From positions 33,039 to 97,038 of the forward strand of contig NZ_VIDQ01000022.1 in NCBI RefSeq assembly GCF_009760915.1: a stretch of 64,000 bases of DNA. Reading direction: 5' to 3'. This stretch comes from Azohydromonas aeria (GTDB lineage: Bacteria; Pseudomonadota; Gammaproteobacteria; Burkholderiales; Burkholderiaceae_C). Positions 62,401 through 64,000 of this stretch are shown one piece after another. Both the position numbers and the translations under genes were made by a program. The notes below the pieces were generated by a model, which worked only from the letters and a program-made list of their open reading frames with translations, ran no database searches and was not told the origin of the DNA. Every line of letters begins with the position of its first letter. The first letter of the stretch is position 1.

Positions 62401-64000
62401 CGGGCATGGCCGTGGCGCTCCAGCCGGTGCAGGGGCAGCCCGAGATGGGCGAGGACGCGCCGGTGGTGAAGCTCCAGACCCGGCTGGAGGGCATGGGGTT
62501 GCCCGCCAGGTCGCGGATGCGCGGCTCGGCGCCGCCGCCGCGTACCGTGGCGGTGTAGCGCGTGCCTGGCGCCAGCAGGCTCGTGGGCTGCAGCAGCGCG
62601 GTGCGCGTGGCCGCGTCCCAGCGCACGGTGGCCGGCACGACGGCGCCGGCGGCGTTGCGCAGCTCGAAGGTGGCGTTGCCCACGCTGGCCGGGTCCAGCG
62701 CGTCGTTGAAACGGGCCTGGACGGTGGCGTCTGCCGCCACGCCGGTGGCGCCGGCCGCCGGCGTGGTGGTGGTGACGGCGGGCCCGGTGGTGTCGGCCGC
62801 GTAGGTGGCGGCATAGGTGCCGGGGTTGGCCGGGAAGAAGGCGTACTCCACGCCCTTGACGCTGCGCACCGTCAGCCCCACGGGCGTGCCGCCGCGCGTG
62901 AGCGTGCTCAGCAGCCCGCTGGTCGAGCGCCGCGGCAGCATCGCCTGCAGCCCGCGCGCGTTGGCGCTGCGCGTCAGCGAGAAGTTGAGGACGCTGCCGT
63001 TCCAGCTGAAGCCGCTGAAGGAGGAGGCATTGCGCGCATCGACCCACGTCAGCAGCTGTTTGGCGCTGACCACCGGCACGCCGCGCGCCAGGCCGAGGCC
63101 ACCACCGTCTCGGACTCCGTGATGATGGCCTCGTCGGTGTGCGCGTTGACGACGTAGGCGCCGTAGTAGCCCTCGGGCCCGACGGCGCGATCCAGCAGCG
63201 TGTCCACGGTGTAGGGATAGCTCTGCCCGGACTCGTCGGTCATCTGCGTGGCCGCCTGGTACACGTCCAGCAGCGAGCCATCGAGCCGCGCAAAGCGCAT
63301 GGGCATGGCCGAGCCGGTGAAGACGCCCGGCACGTCGCCAACCCAGCCCGGGGGCCAGAAGTAGTAGTTCGTGTCCAGCCGCATGCCGTACTTGGCCTGC
63401 ACCTCCGGGCCGCTGGTCCAGTCGCTGTAGACGATGCAGTGGTGGCGCTGCGTCGCCGGCGCGGACAGCCCGGGGTAGCGCAGCTGCAGCTCGGCGATCT
63501 GCGCGGCGTAGCGCCCATCCAGCCAGGCCTTGCTGTAGTCGTAGCAGTCGGTGTTGACGTGCAGCCCGATCTCGAAGCCCTGCGCCTCGAACTCCAGCGC
63601 CTTGGCCGCGGACAGCGGCGTGTGCGGGTAGATGTAGGAGGTGCCGCGCACGCACTGCCAGTCCGCCACCGAGCAGCCCGCGGGGCTTTGCGCCAGGAAG
63701 CGGTTGAAGCGCCCCTCGGTGCCGTTGTGCGCGTGGTCGTCGCCCGTCATCACCACCACGGCCTTCTTGCCGTGGGGGAAGTACCAGAAGCGCGGCAGCG
63801 GCTTGCGCGCCAGGTTCATGTGCGTGATGAGGTTGGCCAGCAGCCGCTGCTGCTCGTCGGCCTGCGGGATGGCGACCTTGGTGAGGTCCACCCAGTCCGC
63901 ACGCGGGTCGGCCGCTGCCGCGCCGTAGAACTTGTCGTCGGAGCGGATGGGCGGCAGCCCGTCGCGCTCCTGCGCGGCCCACGCCGGGTTGCCCTGGCGC
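59456..64000 (-). CDS. Very large secreted multidomain protein, 5' end outside window, frameshifted near 63091
   Basis: The gene enters from beyond base 64000. From there to about 63092 one frame encodes a deacetylase-like domain (WYFPHGKKAVVVMTGDDHAHNGT, QGFEIGLHVNTDCYDY). It would stop at 63049, while the clear continuation GVPVVSAKQLLTWVDARN lies in another frame; one extra G in the GG at 63091-63092 would restore ALARGVPVV. After this follow an SbsA-type Ig-like domain, a DUF4082 domain, an N,N-dimethylformamidase-beta-like domain (RSEWDVSGAGDASIQGFAT to VGHDEYWSAQQRANVE), a second Ig-like domain and a second DUF4082 (VNLGVKFRSDRSGFVTAIRFYKGAGNTG). A secreted polymer-modifying protein is inferred. 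Sequencing error and true disruption cannot be told apart here. Confidence 0.75.
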   Translation of the reverse strand, partial: APGQPGVGRAGARRAAAHPLRRQVLRRGSGRPACGLGGPHQGRHPAGRRAAAAAGQPHHAHEPGAQAAAALLVLPPRQEGRGGDDGRRPRAQRHRGALQPLPGAKPRGLLGGGLAVRARHLLHLPAHAAVRGQGAGVRGAGLRDRAARQHRLLRLQQGLAGWALRRADRRAAAALPRAVRAGDAAPPLHRLQRLDQRPGGAGQVRHAAGHELLLLAPGLGWRRAGRLHRLGHAHALCAARWLAAGRVPGGHADDRRVRAELSLHRGHAAGSRRRARGLLRRLRRQRAHRRGHHHGVRDGGGLGLARGVPVVSAKQLLTWVDARNASSFSGFSWNGSVLNFSLTRSANARGLQAMLPRRSTSGLLSTLTRGGTPVGLTVRSVKGVEYAFFPANPGTYAATYAADTTGPAVTTTTPAAGATGVAADATVQARFNDALDPASVGNATFELRNAAGAVVPATVRWDAATRTALLQPTSLLAPGTRYTATVRGGGAEPRIRDLAGNPMPSSRVWSFTTGASSPISGCPCTGWSATAMPANPSVADPGAVELGVKFRVDVSGFVTGIRFYKGTANTGAHVANLWTLDGTRLATAPFTSETASGWQQVNFASPVAVTAGTVYVASYFAPNGRYAGDNEFFATRGVSNGPVHLLQSGVSGGNGVYAYGSSSSFPSQSFQSTNYWVDVVFNATATVAAAPAAEPERATAVAAAPSPSAPPQRVPAVGTGQGAGAGLLMPVAAGAADLAAALATAAAGAECAAPGNAIVAENCLPGSPRSEWDVSGAGDASIQGFATQMSVNRGGTVFFKVKTPAASWRIDLYRLGWYGGSGARKVAGVSPSARLPQSQPGCLTQAATGLVDCGNWAVSASWAVPATATSGIYIARLVRNDTGGASHVVFVVRNDAGNAALLFQTSDTTWQAYNDYGGNSLYKGGPGTSPNRAYKVSYNRPFNTRAVDGGQDWLFHAEYPMVRWLEANGFDVSYLSGIDTHRAGALLRSHKVFLSVGHDEYWSAQQRANVEAARNAGVNLAFFSGNEAFWKTRFEPGIDATAAANRTLVSYKETHANARIDPTGIWTGTWRDPRFSPPADGGRPENALTGTAFMNNWTGSSYAIRVPAADGKMRFWRHTSIATQAAGAVATLPTGVLGYEWDADLDNGARPLGLIRLSQTSITSNGKLLDWGSSYGNGTVTHHLTLYRHASGARVFGAGTIQWSWGLDATHDNAGTPADPRMQQATVNLFADMGVQPASLRAPLVAASASTDTARPTSVITAPAAGASVAAGTSVTITGTAGDTGGGVVGGVEVSTDGGARWHPASGRGSWSYAWTPTATGPVTLMSRAVDDSGNLQATPASRGVTVAAAACPCTAFPASATPAVASDPDAATVNLGVKFRSDRSGFVTAIRFYKGAGNTGTHVGALWRADGTLLATATFVNETATGWQQANFASPVPVAAGTVYVASYRAPNGRYAADNGYFADTGVSRAPLHLLRDGESGGNGVYAYGGTSVLFPASTWQASNYWVDVVFRP

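Noticed and set aside
59456..63063. Reading the downstream part of the giant gene as an independent gene
   Set aside because: No signal peptide or good ribosome binding site at the frame change; continuity of homology across the break favours one disrupted gene.

Overview
This window looks like a chromosomal segment of a high-G+C betaproteobacterium of the order Burkholderiales, probably Comamonadaceae or a close relative. The clues are the very GC-rich codon use, the 88-residue second-type IF-1 beside a cold-shock gene, an H-NS-family protein with the betaproteobacterial C-terminal motif, a class I PHA synthase, and a PaaR-type phenylacetate cluster. The gene content suggests a facultative denitrifier with a cytochrome cd1 (NirS-type) nitrite reductase that stores polyhydroxyalkanoate, degrades aromatic compounds through phenylacetyl-CoA and secretes polysaccharide-active proteins. 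No rRNA, tRNA, CRISPR array or intact transposase was seen.

Layout. 1-2501: end of a heme d1 biosynthesis locus (nirJ, nirN). 3191-4555: infA, a cold-shock gene and a cytoplasmic trypsin-like protease. 4574-11154 (minus): a Dnr/Crp-family regulator and the nitric oxide reductase operon norC-norB-norQ-(4Fe-4S membrane protein)-norD, with FNR/Dnr-type palindromes before dnr and norC. 11329-11565 may hold an unannotated minus-strand transcript between norC and selO. 11680-16427 (mostly plus): selO, a small ORF, a BON-domain protein (minus), a DHFR-like protein, a small membrane peptide coupled to a DUF805 protein, and a HigBA-type toxin-antitoxin pair. 16451-25678 (minus): recC-recB-recD. 26203-35947: H-NS-like protein, an RMF-like small protein, a GFA-family protein, a SHOCT protein, a UPF0104 membrane protein, a class III CoA-transferase, gamma-glutamyltransferase, and a Fur-box-preceded pair (small CxxC protein plus DUF2325 protein). 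36750-41211: two lipoproteins that look carbohydrate-active, with a hotdog thioesterase and an MGT-type glycosyltransferase between them.

41468-57313 (minus) reads as one long phenylacetate unit: paaG-paaI-paaK-paaA-B-C-D-E-paaR, then livK2-livK1-livH-livMG-livF, then paaZ after a REPIN-like inverted repeat. A single PaaR-type palindrome lies just upstream of paaG. The products would activate phenylacetate to its CoA ester (PaaK), epoxidise it (PaaABC(D)E), isomerise it (PaaG), open and oxidise the ring (PaaZ) and rescue stalled thioesters (PaaI). The embedded Liv-type ABC transporter may import the aromatic acid or a related substrate. phaC is divergent at 57640-59400. The window ends inside a very large secreted multidomain protein (59456 to beyond 64000, minus) whose reading frame breaks by one base near 63091.

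Candidates for less-described biology are the Fur-box CxxC/DUF2325 pair, the possible Dnr-box-driven minus-strand transcript next to norC, the RMF-like protein, the paa-liv supraoperon with duplicated binding proteins and a fused permease-ATPase, and the polysaccharide-active lipoprotein group.
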